From: Paraburkholderia sp.
Lineage (GTDB): Bacteria; Pseudomonadota; Gammaproteobacteria; Burkholderiales; Burkholderiaceae
NCBI RefSeq assembly: GCF_024281035.1
Contig: NZ_JAMXLH010000069.1
Coordinates: 1 to 64,000 of the forward strand
Reading direction: 5' to 3'
Length of the DNA: 64,000 nt
Under the pieces are notes generated by a model. The model worked only from the letters and a program-made list of their open reading frames with translations. It ran no database searches and had not been told where the DNA came from. Below are positions 41,708-56,933 of this stretch, in pieces; within the stretch, counting starts at the first letter, position 1, and each line of letters starts with the position of its first letter. Made by a program: the position numbers and the translations under genes.

Positions 41708-41711
<4 letters not shown>
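38160..41711 (+). CDS. glgE: Alpha-1,4-glucan:maltose-1-phosphate maltosyltransferase fused to an extra N-terminal GH13-like domain
   Basis: GlgE transfers maltose from maltose-1-phosphate to alpha-glucan ends. At 1183 residues the protein is nearly twice usual GlgE length. Residues about 475-1183 form the enzyme: a DUF3416-type N-domain (PRIAIESVTPSVDEGRFVAK), then the GH13 barrel with nucleophile Asp875 (RVDNPH) and acid Glu904 (LSEAFTRP), EICPR-like WYEIFPRSM start and NPPKKYQDIVNPDF. Residues 1-470 are another GH13-like barrel with GGFRIDSPHC (Asp169) but WLAATPGLARP where the acid Glu should be. First gene of the cluster; overlaps treS by 4 bp. Start ATG 38160 is preferred over TTG 38133. 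Confidence 0.93.
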
Positions 41712-47417
<5,706 letters not shown>

Positions 47418-47499
47418 CGACAGCAAACACGAGCGACAGCGGTCGCTTGTAACGTCAGGATTACGATGCAACACGAAGAACAAGACGAGGAGCATCGAC

Positions 47500-49710
47500 A
47501 TGGCTAACGGCGCGCCCGAGCGCCTCCTGCCGGGCATGCCCTGGCCGCTCGGCGCATCGTGGGACGGGCTCGGCACCAATTTCGCCGTGTTTTCCGCGAA
47601 CGCCTGGCGCATCGAGTTGTGTCTCTTCGATCGCACCGGGCGCAAGGAACGCATGCGCTACACGCTGCCCGAATGCACCGATGAAATCTGGCACGGCTAT
47701 CTGCCAGGCGCGCATCCGGGCACCGTGTACGGCTTTCGCGCGCACGGGCCGTATCAGCCGCATCAGGGCCATCGCTTCAACCCGCACAAGCTGCTGCTCG
47801 ACCCATACGCGCGGCGGCTCGTCGGCCAGTTCCGCTGGTCCGACACGCTGTTCGGCTATCGCGTCCACTCCAACCGCGCGGACCTCTCGATCGAACGTCG
47901 CGATTCGGCTCCGGCCATGCCCAAGGCGATGGTGGTCGCGGACACCTTCGACTGGACCCGCGACGTGCGCCCCAACGTGCCGTGGGGCAAGACTGTGATC
48001 TACGAAATGCATCTGCGCGGTATCTCGATCGAGCGCCACGACTTGCGCGCGCACACGCGCGGCACCTTCGCCGGACTCGCCACGCCGCACTTCATCGAGC
48101 ATCTGCACAAGCTCGGCGTCACCACCGTCGAACTGCTGCCCGTGCATGCCTTCATGCACGAGCGCTTTCTGGTCGAGCGCGGCCTGCGCAACTACTGGGG
48201 CTACAACACGGCCGCGTTCTTCGCGCCGGAGCCCGCGTACCTCGGCGGCTACGACCCCGACATGATGCGCATCGCCGTGCGCCAGCTTCACGCGGCGGGT
48301 ATCGAGGTGATTCTCGACGTCGTCTACAACCACACCTGCGAAGGCGGCGAAACGGGTCCCACGATTTCGTGGCGCGGGCTCGACAACGCCAGCTACTACC
48401 GCGTCGTGCCAGGCGACGAGCGCCACTTCATCAACGACACCGGCGTCGGCAACACGCTGAATCTCTCGCACCCGCGCGTGCTGCAGATGGTGACCGATTC
48501 GCTGCGCTACTGGGCCACGTCGTATCGCATCGACGGCTTTCGCTTCGACCTCGGCGTCGCGCTCGGACGCGAGGCCACCGGCTTCGATCCGAACAGCGGC
48601 TTTTTCGACGTGCTGCGCCAGGATCCGGCGCTCGCACCGTGCAAGATGATTTCCGAGCCGTGGGACGTGGGGCCGGGCGGGTATCAACTGGGCCAGCATC
48701 CGCCCGGCTTCTCCGAATGGAACGACCGCTTTCGCGACAGCGTGCGCCGCTACTGGCGCGGCGACCGCGGGCAGCGCCCCGAGCTTGCCGCGCGGCTCGC
48801 CGGGTCGGCGGATCTGTTCGACAAACGCAGACGGCGGCCGTGGGCGTCGATCAATTTCATCACGTCGCACGACGGCTACACGCTCACCGACGTGGTCTCC
48901 TACAACCGCAAACATAACGAAGCCAACGGCGAAGACAATCGCGACGGCCACAACGAGAACTGGAGCGAGAACTGGGGCATCGAAGGCCCGGCAATCGATC
49001 CGGCGATCATCGACACGCGCGCACGCGTGGCACGCTCGATGCTTGCGACGCTCTTCGTCGCACTCGGCACGCCGATGATGGTGGCGGGCGATGAAGCCTG
49101 CCGCACGCAGCGCGGCAACAACAACGCGTACTGCCAGGACAACGAACTTTCGTGGGTGGACTGGACGCTTGCCGAATCACCGCAGGGCGAAGCGATGACG
49201 GCGTTCGCCGCGCGCGCCATCGCACTGCGCCGGGATCACCCGTTGCTGCGTGAAACGCACTTTCTGTTCGGCGAGCGCGAAGTGCTGCCCGACGCGCTGC
49301 CCGACGTCCACGATATCGACTGGTTCGACGAGCACGGCGAGCGGCTTTCGACCGAAGCGTGGCAGGACCCGGAAGCGCGCGCGTTCGCACTGCGCCGCGC
49401 GGGCCCAGGCCTCGACGGCGAAATGGAAGTATTGTTGATCATGCTGAATGCCTCGCCCGGCGCGATCACGTTTTCGGCACCGATGCCGCGCATGCAGTGG
49501 GAGGTGCTGCTGGACAGCGCGCAGCCCGCCGCCGCGCCGTTCGTGCTGCCGGGCGGCACGTTCGAGGTGGCCGCACGCGCGATCGCGGTACTGTGTGCAC
49601 AGCCCCTGCGCAAACCCGCACCAGCGGCCGAACCTGCGCACGACGACGCACCGCTGCCGCCCGATCCGAGGACCCCGCCCGTCCCGGGCGCCGCCGCCCC
49701 GGGACGATAG
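47500..49710 (+). CDS. glgX: Glycogen debranching enzyme (GlgX/TreX type isoamylase)
   Basis: 736 residues, GH13 isoamylase-type debranching enzyme hydrolysing alpha-1,6 linkages. The N-terminal CBM48 region (GLGTNFAVFSANAWRIELCL), then VIYEMHLRGISIER, nucleophile Asp in GFRFDLGVALGR, acid Glu in MISEPWDVGPGGYQLG, and NFITSHDGYTLTDVVSYN. The C-terminal tail is Pro/Ala-rich. In treY/treZ clusters this gene is also called treX, supplying linear chains to TreY. ATG 47500 follows GAGGAG. An 82-bp gap with GAGCGACAGC repeats separates it from glgB, the largest gap within the cluster. Confidence 0.95.
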   Translation: MANGAPERLLPGMPWPLGASWDGLGTNFAVFSANAWRIELCLFDRTGRKERMRYTLPECTDEIWHGYLPGAHPGTVYGFRAHGPYQPHQGHRFNPHKLLLDPYARRLVGQFRWSDTLFGYRVHSNRADLSIERRDSAPAMPKAMVVADTFDWTRDVRPNVPWGKTVIYEMHLRGISIERHDLRAHTRGTFAGLATPHFIEHLHKLGVTTVELLPVHAFMHERFLVERGLRNYWGYNTAAFFAPEPAYLGGYDPDMMRIAVRQLHAAGIEVILDVVYNHTCEGGETGPTISWRGLDNASYYRVVPGDERHFINDTGVGNTLNLSHPRVLQMVTDSLRYWATSYRIDGFRFDLGVALGREATGFDPNSGFFDVLRQDPALAPCKMISEPWDVGPGGYQLGQHPPGFSEWNDRFRDSVRRYWRGDRGQRPELAARLAGSADLFDKRRRRPWASINFITSHDGYTLTDVVSYNRKHNEANGEDNRDGHNENWSENWGIEGPAIDPAIIDTRARVARSMLATLFVALGTPMMVAGDEACRTQRGNNNAYCQDNELSWVDWTLAESPQGEAMTAFAARAIALRRDHPLLRETHFLFGEREVLPDALPDVHDIDWFDEHGERLSTEAWQDPEARAFALRRAGPGLDGEMEVLLIMLNASPGAITFSAPMPRMQWEVLLDSAQPAAAPFVLPGGTFEVAARAIAVLCAQPLRKPAPAAEPAHDDAPLPPDPRTPPVPGAAAPGR

Positions 49711-49725
49711 TCACAGGAATTCGCC

Positions 49726-51657
49726 ATGCCTTCGCCCACGCCTGATCCGCATGCACGCCGCTACATGCATTGCCTGCCGTTCGGCGCGCAGTTGATCGGC
49801 GCAACGCGCGCCCAGCCGCACACGCGCTTTCGCGTCTGGGCGCCGTCGTGCAGCGCCGTGCAAATCGTGTTCGAGGCTGCGCCCGACGGCAGCACGCCCC
49901 AATCGCCCCAATCGCCCCTCTCACCGCTCGACATGACATCGGCCGGTAACGGCTGGTTCGAGGCGCAGGCGCCGTGCGGTCCCGGCACGCGCTATCGCTA
50001 CCGTATCGACGGCCGGCAGGCGGTGCCCGATCCGGCCTCGCGCTACCAGCCGGAAGGCGTGCATGGTCCGAGCGCCGTGCTCGATCCGCGCGCCTACGCA
50101 TGGCAGCACGCGCACTGGATGGGGCGGCCGTGGGAAGAAACGGTGATCTACGAACTGCACGTGGGGGCGCTCGGCGGCTATCGCGCCGTGACGGCGCGCC
50201 TGCCCGCGCTCGCCGAACTCGGCGTCACGGCCATCGAACTGATGCCGCTAAACGACTATTCCGGCGAGCGCGGCTGGGGTTACGACGGCGTGCTGCCCTA
50301 CGCGCCGCACGCGGCCTACGGCGCGCCCGACGAACTGAAGGCGCTCGTCGACACCGCGCACGGCCTCGGCCTGCAGGTTTTCATCGACGTCGTCTACAAC
50401 CACTTCGGCCCGGACGGTAACCGGCTCGGCGAATACGCGAAGCCGTTCTTCCGCGAAGGCGTGAAGACGCCGTGGGGCGAGGCGCTCGACTTCGACCGTT
50501 TCGAAGTGCGCGACTTCTTCTGCGACAACGCGCTGTACTGGCTCACCGAATATCGCTTCGACGGCCTGCGCATCGACGCCGCGCACGCCATCGGCAACAC
50601 GCCCTGGCTGCGCGAGCTGTCCGATCACGTGCACGCGCGCGTCGAGACTGGCCGTCACGTCCATCTCGTGCTGGAGAACGAGCACAACGCGTCGAATCTG
50701 CTGGAGGCGCACTTCGACGCGCAATGGAACGACGACGCCCATCACGCGCTGCACGTCCTCCTGACCGGAGAAAACGAGGGCTACTATCGCGCGTTCGCCG
50801 CGCATCCGGTCCGCCAGCTCGCGCGCGTGCTCGCCGAAGGCTTCGCATATCAGGGCGAAGCGTCGCCGCTGCACGGCGGCCAGCCGCGCGGCGAACCGAG
50901 CGCGCATCTGCCGCCCACCGCATTCGTGATGTTCCTGCAGAACCACGACCAGATCGGCAACCGGGCATTCGGCGAGCGGCTGCGCACGCTGTGCGACGAC
51001 GACGCATTGCGCGCCGCCACGGCGCTCTACCTGCTCACGCCGCAAATTCCGCTGCTCTTCATGGACGAGGAGTACGGCTCGACGCAACCGTTCCAGTACT
51101 TCACGGCCTACACGGGCGATCTCGCCGATGCGGTGCGCGAAGGACGCCGTCGCGAGTTCGCGGCTTTCAGCGCGTTCACCGATCCCGCGCGGCGCGAGCG
51201 CATCCCCGATCCCAACGATGCCGCGACGTTCGCGAACTCGTCGCCGCCGCTCGACACGCGCCTCGACGGCGAACGGTGCGAATGGATGCACTTCTACAAA
51301 TCGGCGCTGGCCGTGCGCGCGCATCTGCTGATGCCGCGCCTGCGCCATGCGAGCGCGCTCGGCGCCACCGTGCTCGCCGATGAAGCGGGCAAGGATCTCG
51401 CCGCGCTCGTCGCGCACTGGCGTCTCGACGACGGCGCGATCCTCGCGCTCGCGCTCAATCTCGGCCACGACGACGTGCCGCTCAATCACGCGCCCGACGG
51501 CATGGTGGTGTTCGAAACGCCGCCACGCGCGCGCGATCGCATCGACAACGGCGTGCTGCCCGCGCGATCGTGCCTCGCCTGGCTGACCGGCGACGTGCCC
51601 GACTACGCGATCCATCACGACGCGCGCATCGTCCATCAAGAGGAGCCGCGTGCATGA
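49726..51657 (+). CDS. treZ: Malto-oligosyltrehalose trehalohydrolase
   Basis: 643 residues. Releases trehalose from maltooligosyltrehalose made by TreY. N-terminal segment RFRVWAPSCSAVQIVFEAAP, barrel with ETVIYELHVGALGGYRAV, nucleophile Asp in GLRIDAAHAIG, acid Glu in HLVLENEHNA and FLQNHDQIGNRAFGERL, all typical of TreZ. A Pro/Gln/Ser linker (STPQSPQSPLSPL) lies in the N-terminal region. ATG 49726 is 16 bp after the glgX stop with AGGAATT upstream. The stop overlaps malQ in ATGA. Acts in the cytosol with TreY. Confidence 0.95.
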   Translation: MPSPTPDPHARRYMHCLPFGAQLIGATRAQPHTRFRVWAPSCSAVQIVFEAAPDGSTPQSPQSPLSPLDMTSAGNGWFEAQAPCGPGTRYRYRIDGRQAVPDPASRYQPEGVHGPSAVLDPRAYAWQHAHWMGRPWEETVIYELHVGALGGYRAVTARLPALAELGVTAIELMPLNDYSGERGWGYDGVLPYAPHAAYGAPDELKALVDTAHGLGLQVFIDVVYNHFGPDGNRLGEYAKPFFREGVKTPWGEALDFDRFEVRDFFCDNALYWLTEYRFDGLRIDAAHAIGNTPWLRELSDHVHARVETGRHVHLVLENEHNASNLLEAHFDAQWNDDAHHALHVLLTGENEGYYRAFAAHPVRQLARVLAEGFAYQGEASPLHGGQPRGEPSAHLPPTAFVMFLQNHDQIGNRAFGERLRTLCDDDALRAATALYLLTPQIPLLFMDEEYGSTQPFQYFTAYTGDLADAVREGRRREFAAFSAFTDPARRERIPDPNDAATFANSSPPLDTRLDGERCEWMHFYKSALAVRAHLLMPRLRHASALGATVLADEAGKDLAALVAHWRLDDGAILALALNLGHDDVPLNHAPDGMVVFETPPRARDRIDNGVLPARSCLAWLTGDVPDYAIHHDARIVHQEEPRA

Positions 51658-54026
51658 GCACCGCGCGCCGCACGGAAACGCTCGAAAGTCTCGCGACGCA
51701 AGCGGGCTTCGAGGTGGAATGGGCCGACGCGCACGACGAGTTGCAGCGCGTGCCGGACAGTACGCTCGCGGCGCTGCTCGAATGCGCGGGCCTGCCGTGC
51801 GGCAGCGCCGCGCAACTGCGCCAGAGCGCGGCGGCGCTCAACGCCGAGCAGTCCGCACGCCGCCTGCCGCCGCTCATCACCGCCGAGTTCGACCGCGTCA
51901 TTGCACTGCCCGTTTCGGCGGTGCGCGCGGGCAGCCACTACCGCATCGACCTCGAAAGCGGCGAACACATCGAGGGGCGCTTCACGGCGCCGAAAGGCGC
52001 GAGCGCGCTGCTCGCACCGCTGAGCGAACCGGGCTATCACACGCTCACGATCAACGATCGCCAACTGACGCTCGCCGTCGCGCCGCCGCATTGCCACACC
52101 GTCGCCGATGCATGGCTCGCCATGCATGACGGGCGCGCGAGCGCGCCCGCGCTCTGGGGCGTCGCGGCGCAACTGTACGGACTGCGCCGCAAGGGCGACG
52201 GCGGCATCGGCGATTACACCGCGCTCGCGACCCTGGCCGTCCATAGCGCGAAGCACGGCGCGCAGGCACTCGCCATCAGCCCCACGCATGCGATGTTCAG
52301 CGCGCTGCCGGATCATTTCAGCCCGTACGCGCCTTCATCGCGGCTCTGGCTCAATGTCGCGCATATTGATCCGGCCGCGATGTTCGGCGCGCAGGCCGCC
52401 CGCGAAGCGAGCGCCGCCGTCCACGCCGACGCCGCCTGGAACGAACTCGAAGCGCTGCCGCTCATCGACTGGAAGCACGCCGTGCCGCTCAAGCTGCAAG
52501 TGCTGCGCGCACTGTTCGAGCGCTTCGACAAGGATGAACGCGCAAGCGGCTCGCCGCGCGCGGCCGCGTTCGTTGCGTTCTGCGCGGACGGCGGCGAGTC
52601 GCTCGAAGATCACGCGCGCTTCGAAGCGCTGCACGCGGTCATGCCGAACACGCCGGACGACGCGGGTCACGGGCACGACTGGCGCACCTGGCCTGCGGGC
52701 CTGCGCGATCCGCGCAGCGCCGAAGTCGCGGCCTTTGCCGCCGAACACCGCGACGAAGTGGATTTCCACCGCTTCCTGCAATGGCTCGCCGCCGATGGCC
52801 TCACGCGTGCGCGGCAAGGCGCACGCGAAGCGGGCATGGCGATCGGCCTCATCGCCGATCTCGCCGTGGGTTGCGACGGCGCGGGCAGCCATGCGTGGTC
52901 GCAGCCGCTGGACATGCTGCCGCGCGTTTCCGTTGGCGCGCCGCCCGATCTCTTCAATCAGGCCGGTCAAAGCTGGGGCCTCACCACGTTCTCGCCGCGC
53001 GCGATGCGCAACAACGGCTTTCGCGCGTTTATCGCCATGCTGCGCGCCGCATTCGCGCACGCGGGCGGCGTGCGCATCGACCATATCCTCGGCCTGCGCC
53101 GCCTGTGGCTCGTGCCCGAAGGCGAAAGCGCGAAGCACGGCGCGTATCTGCGCTATCCGTTCGAGGATCTCCTGCGGCTCATCGCGCTCGAATCGTGGCG
53201 GCATCGCGCGATCGTGATCGGCGAAGATCTCGGCACCGTGCCGCCCGGCCTGCGCGAACGGCTCGCGTCGCACGCGCTCTACGGCATCCGCGTGCTCTGG
53301 TTCGAGCGCAAAGGCCGCGCCTTTCTCGCGCCGCGAAGCTGGGACACGCGCGGCATGGCGACGACGACCACCCACGATCTGCCGACCGTCGCGGGCTGGT
53401 GGCACGGCCTCGACATCGACTGGCGCAACCGCATCGGCCAAACGCTGCCACGCAAGGACGGGCGCGACCCGGTCGAGCTCGAACACGCCGAGCGCGCCGC
53501 CGACCGTGCCGCGCTGTGGCAGGCGCTGCAGAAAAGCGGCTACGCGCCGTGCGACGCCGCGAAAGCAGCACCGGACGGCACGTTACCGGACCGCGCGCTG
53601 CCGGACTCCGCGTTGCCGGACTCCGCATTGCCGGACTCCGCATTGCCGGACTCTGCGTTACCGGACTCCGCGCTGCCAGACCCCGCGTTGCCGGACTCCA
53701 CGTTGCCCGACTCCGCACCCGTGGAAGGCGCACTCGGCTACGTCGCGTCGAGCGCGAGCCCGCTCATGATGTGTCCGCTCGAAGATCTGCTCGCGCTCGA
53801 GAATCAGCCGAATCTGCCGGGCTCGATCGACGAACACCCGAACTGGCGTCAGCGCCTGCCGCTCGGCGTCGATGCGCTCTACGCCGATCCGGCGTTCGCG
53901 GCGCGTGTCGAAACCGTCGTGCGTGCGCGCGAAGCCGCGACAGCGGCAGCGGCCACAGCAGACGCGGCGGACGATTCATCCGAACCCGGCGCGCAAGCGG
54001 CGCCGCCCACCGGGCCGACGCCATGA
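51654..54026 (+). CDS. malQ: 4-alpha-glucanotransferase (amylomaltase) with internal LPDSA repeats
   Basis: GH77 disproportionating enzyme, 790 residues, transferring alpha-1,4 glucan segments. Catalytic residues: nucleophile Asp in GVRIDHILGLRRLW, acid Glu in VIGEDLGTVP and stabilising Asp in TTTHDLPTVAGW. The N-terminal domain is typical (GFEVEWADAHDELQRV). Between residues 643 and 687 nine five-residue repeats (LPDSA type) interrupt the C-terminal part before SASPLMMCPLEDLL, where other MalQ proteins have a short loop, so the enzyme probably tolerates a flexible insert there. Starts in an ATGA overlap with treZ and ends in one with treY. Confidence 0.93.
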   Translation: MSTARRTETLESLATQAGFEVEWADAHDELQRVPDSTLAALLECAGLPCGSAAQLRQSAAALNAEQSARRLPPLITAEFDRVIALPVSAVRAGSHYRIDLESGEHIEGRFTAPKGASALLAPLSEPGYHTLTINDRQLTLAVAPPHCHTVADAWLAMHDGRASAPALWGVAAQLYGLRRKGDGGIGDYTALATLAVHSAKHGAQALAISPTHAMFSALPDHFSPYAPSSRLWLNVAHIDPAAMFGAQAAREASAAVHADAAWNELEALPLIDWKHAVPLKLQVLRALFERFDKDERASGSPRAAAFVAFCADGGESLEDHARFEALHAVMPNTPDDAGHGHDWRTWPAGLRDPRSAEVAAFAAEHRDEVDFHRFLQWLAADGLTRARQGAREAGMAIGLIADLAVGCDGAGSHAWSQPLDMLPRVSVGAPPDLFNQAGQSWGLTTFSPRAMRNNGFRAFIAMLRAAFAHAGGVRIDHILGLRRLWLVPEGESAKHGAYLRYPFEDLLRLIALESWRHRAIVIGEDLGTVPPGLRERLASHALYGIRVLWFERKGRAFLAPRSWDTRGMATTTTHDLPTVAGWWHGLDIDWRNRIGQTLPRKDGRDPVELEHAERAADRAALWQALQKSGYAPCDAAKAAPDGTLPDRALPDSALPDSALPDSALPDSALPDSALPDPALPDSTLPDSAPVEGALGYVASSASPLMMCPLEDLLALENQPNLPGSIDEHPNWRQRLPLGVDALYADPAFAARVETVVRAREAATAAAATADAADDSSEPGAQAAPPTGPTP
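53580..53714 (+). repeat. 15-bp in-frame minisatellite in malQ
   Basis: Nine tandem 15-bp units, mostly GCRTTGCCGGACTCC, encode (A/T)LPD(S/R/P). The unit length keeps the frame whatever the copy number, so length variation between strains is expected without loss of the downstream gene. Confidence 0.95.
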
Positions 54027-56929
54027 CCATCCCACGCGCGACGATCCGCCTGCAATTGAATCGCGACTTCACGTTCGCCGACGCGCTCGCGCAGATCGAC
54101 TATTTCACGGCGCTCGGCGTGAGCCATCTCTACACGTCGCCGGTCACGACGGCGCAGCCCGGATCGACGCACGGCTACGACGTCGCCGATTACGGCACGG
54201 TCAGCGCGGAACTCGGCGGCGAAGCGGGCCTGCGCAGGCTCGCCGCGAAGCTGCGCGAGCGCGGCATGGGCATCATCGTCGATATCGTGCCGAACCACAT
54301 GGGCGTGGGCGGCGGACACAACGCCTGGTGGCGCGACATCCTCGAATGGGGCCGCCACAGCGCGTACGCGCGGCACTTCGACGTGGACTGGCACTCGCCC
54401 GACCCCGCGCTGCGCGGCAAGGTGCTGATGCCGTTTCTCGGCGGGCAATATGGCGAAGAACTCGCGGCGGGCCGCATCGAACTGAAGTTCGACGCGAGCG
54501 ACGCGCGCTTCGTCGTCACGTATGGGCCGCATGTGTGTCCGGTCTGCCCGGCCGACTATGCGGCACTGCTGCAATTGGCGAACCACGCCGAACTCGATGC
54601 GCTCGCGGCGTCGTTCCAGGGACTGACGACGCAGCCCGACGACCAGCCGCGCGCCGCGGCCGCCCGCGATGCGCTGCGCGCCTTTGTCGACCGCAACGGC
54701 ACGGACGCAATCGACGCCGTGTGTGCGGCCCACGCGGGCACGGACCCGGCCGGGCGCGACCGGCTGCACCGGCTGCTGGAGCGCCAGCACTACCGGCTCG
54801 CGTGGTGGCGCACCGCCACCGACGAAGTGAACTGGCGGCGCTTCGTCGATGTGAGCGCGCTCGCGGGCGTGCGCGTCGAGCGGCACGACGTGTTCGAGGC
54901 GGTGCACAAGCTCGTGTTCCGCCTCTACGCGGACGGCGTGATCGACGGAGTGCGCGTCGATCACATCGACGGTCTCGCCGATCCGCGCGAATACTGCGAG
55001 CGTCTGCGTCAACGGCTCGTGCCGTTGCGCGCGGCAGTGCCGTATATCGTCGTCGAGAAAGTGCTCGCGCATGGCGAAACCCTGCGCGACGACTGGCGCG
55101 TGCACGGCACGACGGGCTATGACTTCATGGATGACGTGGGCGCCCTGCTGCACGATCCGGCGGGCGCGGCACCGCTCGCGCAAACGTGGGCCGCGATAGC
55201 GGGAACGTCCGCGCCCTTCGCGCTCGTTCAGTTCGATGCGCGGCGCGAAGTGCTGGCCGCGTATCTCGCCGCCGAACTCGACCACGCGACGCGCGCGCTG
55301 CATCGCATCGCACGCGAGCAGACGGTCACGCGCGACTTCACTTACGCGAGCCTGCATCGCGCCGTTGCGCAGCTTGCGATGCACTTCCCCGTGTATCGCA
55401 TCTATCCGGTGAACGGGATGCGTGGGCCGCTCGACAACGGCTACTTCGACACGGCGCTCGCCGCCGCGCGGCAGGCGTTGCCGCGCGCGAACCGCGCCGC
55501 GCTGGAGCAGATCGCTGCCTGGCTCGGCGGCCGCTCTCCCGATGCCGCTACACCCGCAGCGAACGGCAAGCCGCCACGCACGGCCAAGATCGCGCAGAAC
55601 AGCGCACAGATCGCTGCGCAGAACGCGCAGAACGTGTCTAACGTGCCGCTGAGCCACGCGCTCATCGTGCAGCGCACGGCGCTCGCGCTCTTCTCGCAGC
55701 TCACCGCGCCGCTCGCGGCCAAGGCCACCGAAGACACCGCTTTCTACCGCTATGGCCGGCTGCTGTCGCGCAACGAAGTGGGCTCGGATCCCGATAATTT
55801 CTCGCGCAGCGTCGAGGACTTTCACGCCGCGAATAAACGGCGCGAGCGGCATGCGCCGTACAGCCTGCTCGCCACGGCGACGCATGATCACAAACGCGGC
55901 GAAGACCTGCGCGCACGCCTCGCCGTCTTGAGCGAATGGCCCGACGAGTGGAGCGCAACGCTGCGCACATGGTCGACGTTGAACCAGCCTCACCGCCGCA
56001 ACGACACCACGGGCAATGCGGACTGGGCGCCGGGGGCCGCGGCGGAGGCGATGCTCTATCAGATGCTCGTGGGCTGCTGGCCGCCCGATCTCGATCCCGG
56101 CGACGAAGCGGGCGTGCGCGCGCTCGCCGAACGCGTGGCGCAGTGGCAGCGCAAAGCACTGCGCGAAGCCAAGCTGCGCACGAACTGGCTGTCACCCAAT
56201 GAGACATACGAATCCGATTGCCAGGCATTTCTGTTCGATATCCTGGCGCCGCAGCGGCGCGACGGCTTCCTGAACGCGCTCGCCGAATTCGTGGCGCGCA
56301 TCGCGCCCGCAGGCGCGCTTAACGCACTTCTGCAGACCACGCTGCGGCTCACATCGCCTGGCGTGCCCGATCTGTATCAGGGCACCGAACTGTGGGATTT
56401 CAGTCTCGTCGATCCGGACAACCGGCGGCCCGTCGATTTCGCGGCGCGTGCGGCGGCGCTCGACGGCGCGCCGCCAGCGGCGAAACTTTCGCACTGGCGC
56501 GACGCGCGGGTGAAACTTGCGATCGTCCAGCGGCTGCTGGCGCTGCGCGCGCTCGCACCGGAACTGTTGCGCGAGGGCGGCTATGTGCCGCTTGAAGTGC
56601 ACGGGGCGCTGGCGCCACACGTCATCGCGTTCGCGCGCAAACGCGACGATGCCTGCGCGGTCATCGTCGGCACACGGCTGGCGGCGCGGCTGCTCGACGG
56701 GGATATGCCGCTCGTCGCGGCGCAGGATTGGCGCGATACCGCGATCGCTATACCGAAGGACTGTGCCGCGCCGCTTTGGCACGACTGGTTAAGCGATACG
56801 CAAATAAGCGCTACGAAAAGAAGCGACGCGGAAAAAACCGCGCAAGGAGAAAGCACGCTGTATCTGCGCGACGTGCTTCAGGCCATGCCAGTGGCAGTCC
56901 TGTCCAACCTCGCGCCCGTGCACTCGTGA
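54023..56929 (+). CDS. treY: Malto-oligosyltrehalose synthase
   Basis: Converts the reducing end of maltodextrin to a trehalose unit. 968 residues. N-terminal PRATIRLQLNRDFTFADALA, LGVSHLYTSPVTTAQPGSTHGYD (given in part), catalytic Asp in GVRVDHIDGLADP, acid Glu in YIVVEKVLAHGE, and C-terminal SPGVPDLYQGTELWDFSLVDPD are clear TreY features. A short Asn/Gln-rich insert (AQNSAQIAAQNAQNVSN) is seen near residue 535. Starts in an ATGA overlap with malQ and is the last gene of the cluster; the stop is 4 bp from that of the convergent histidine-kinase-like gene, with no terminator visible. Confidence 0.95.
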   Translation: MTIPRATIRLQLNRDFTFADALAQIDYFTALGVSHLYTSPVTTAQPGSTHGYDVADYGTVSAELGGEAGLRRLAAKLRERGMGIIVDIVPNHMGVGGGHNAWWRDILEWGRHSAYARHFDVDWHSPDPALRGKVLMPFLGGQYGEELAAGRIELKFDASDARFVVTYGPHVCPVCPADYAALLQLANHAELDALAASFQGLTTQPDDQPRAAAARDALRAFVDRNGTDAIDAVCAAHAGTDPAGRDRLHRLLERQHYRLAWWRTATDEVNWRRFVDVSALAGVRVERHDVFEAVHKLVFRLYADGVIDGVRVDHIDGLADPREYCERLRQRLVPLRAAVPYIVVEKVLAHGETLRDDWRVHGTTGYDFMDDVGALLHDPAGAAPLAQTWAAIAGTSAPFALVQFDARREVLAAYLAAELDHATRALHRIAREQTVTRDFTYASLHRAVAQLAMHFPVYRIYPVNGMRGPLDNGYFDTALAAARQALPRANRAALEQIAAWLGGRSPDAATPAANGKPPRTAKIAQNSAQIAAQNAQNVSNVPLSHALIVQRTALALFSQLTAPLAAKATEDTAFYRYGRLLSRNEVGSDPDNFSRSVEDFHAANKRRERHAPYSLLATATHDHKRGEDLRARLAVLSEWPDEWSATLRTWSTLNQPHRRNDTTGNADWAPGAAAEAMLYQMLVGCWPPDLDPGDEAGVRALAERVAQWQRKALREAKLRTNWLSPNETYESDCQAFLFDILAPQRRDGFLNALAEFVARIAPAGALNALLQTTLRLTSPGVPDLYQGTELWDFSLVDPDNRRPVDFAARAAALDGAPPAAKLSHWRDARVKLAIVQRLLALRALAPELLREGGYVPLEVHGALAPHVIAFARKRDDACAVIVGTRLAARLLDGDMPLVAAQDWRDTAIAIPKDCAAPLWHDWLSDTQISATKRSDAEKTAQGESTLYLRDVLQAMPVAVLSNLAPVHS

Positions 56930-56933
56930 TGCG

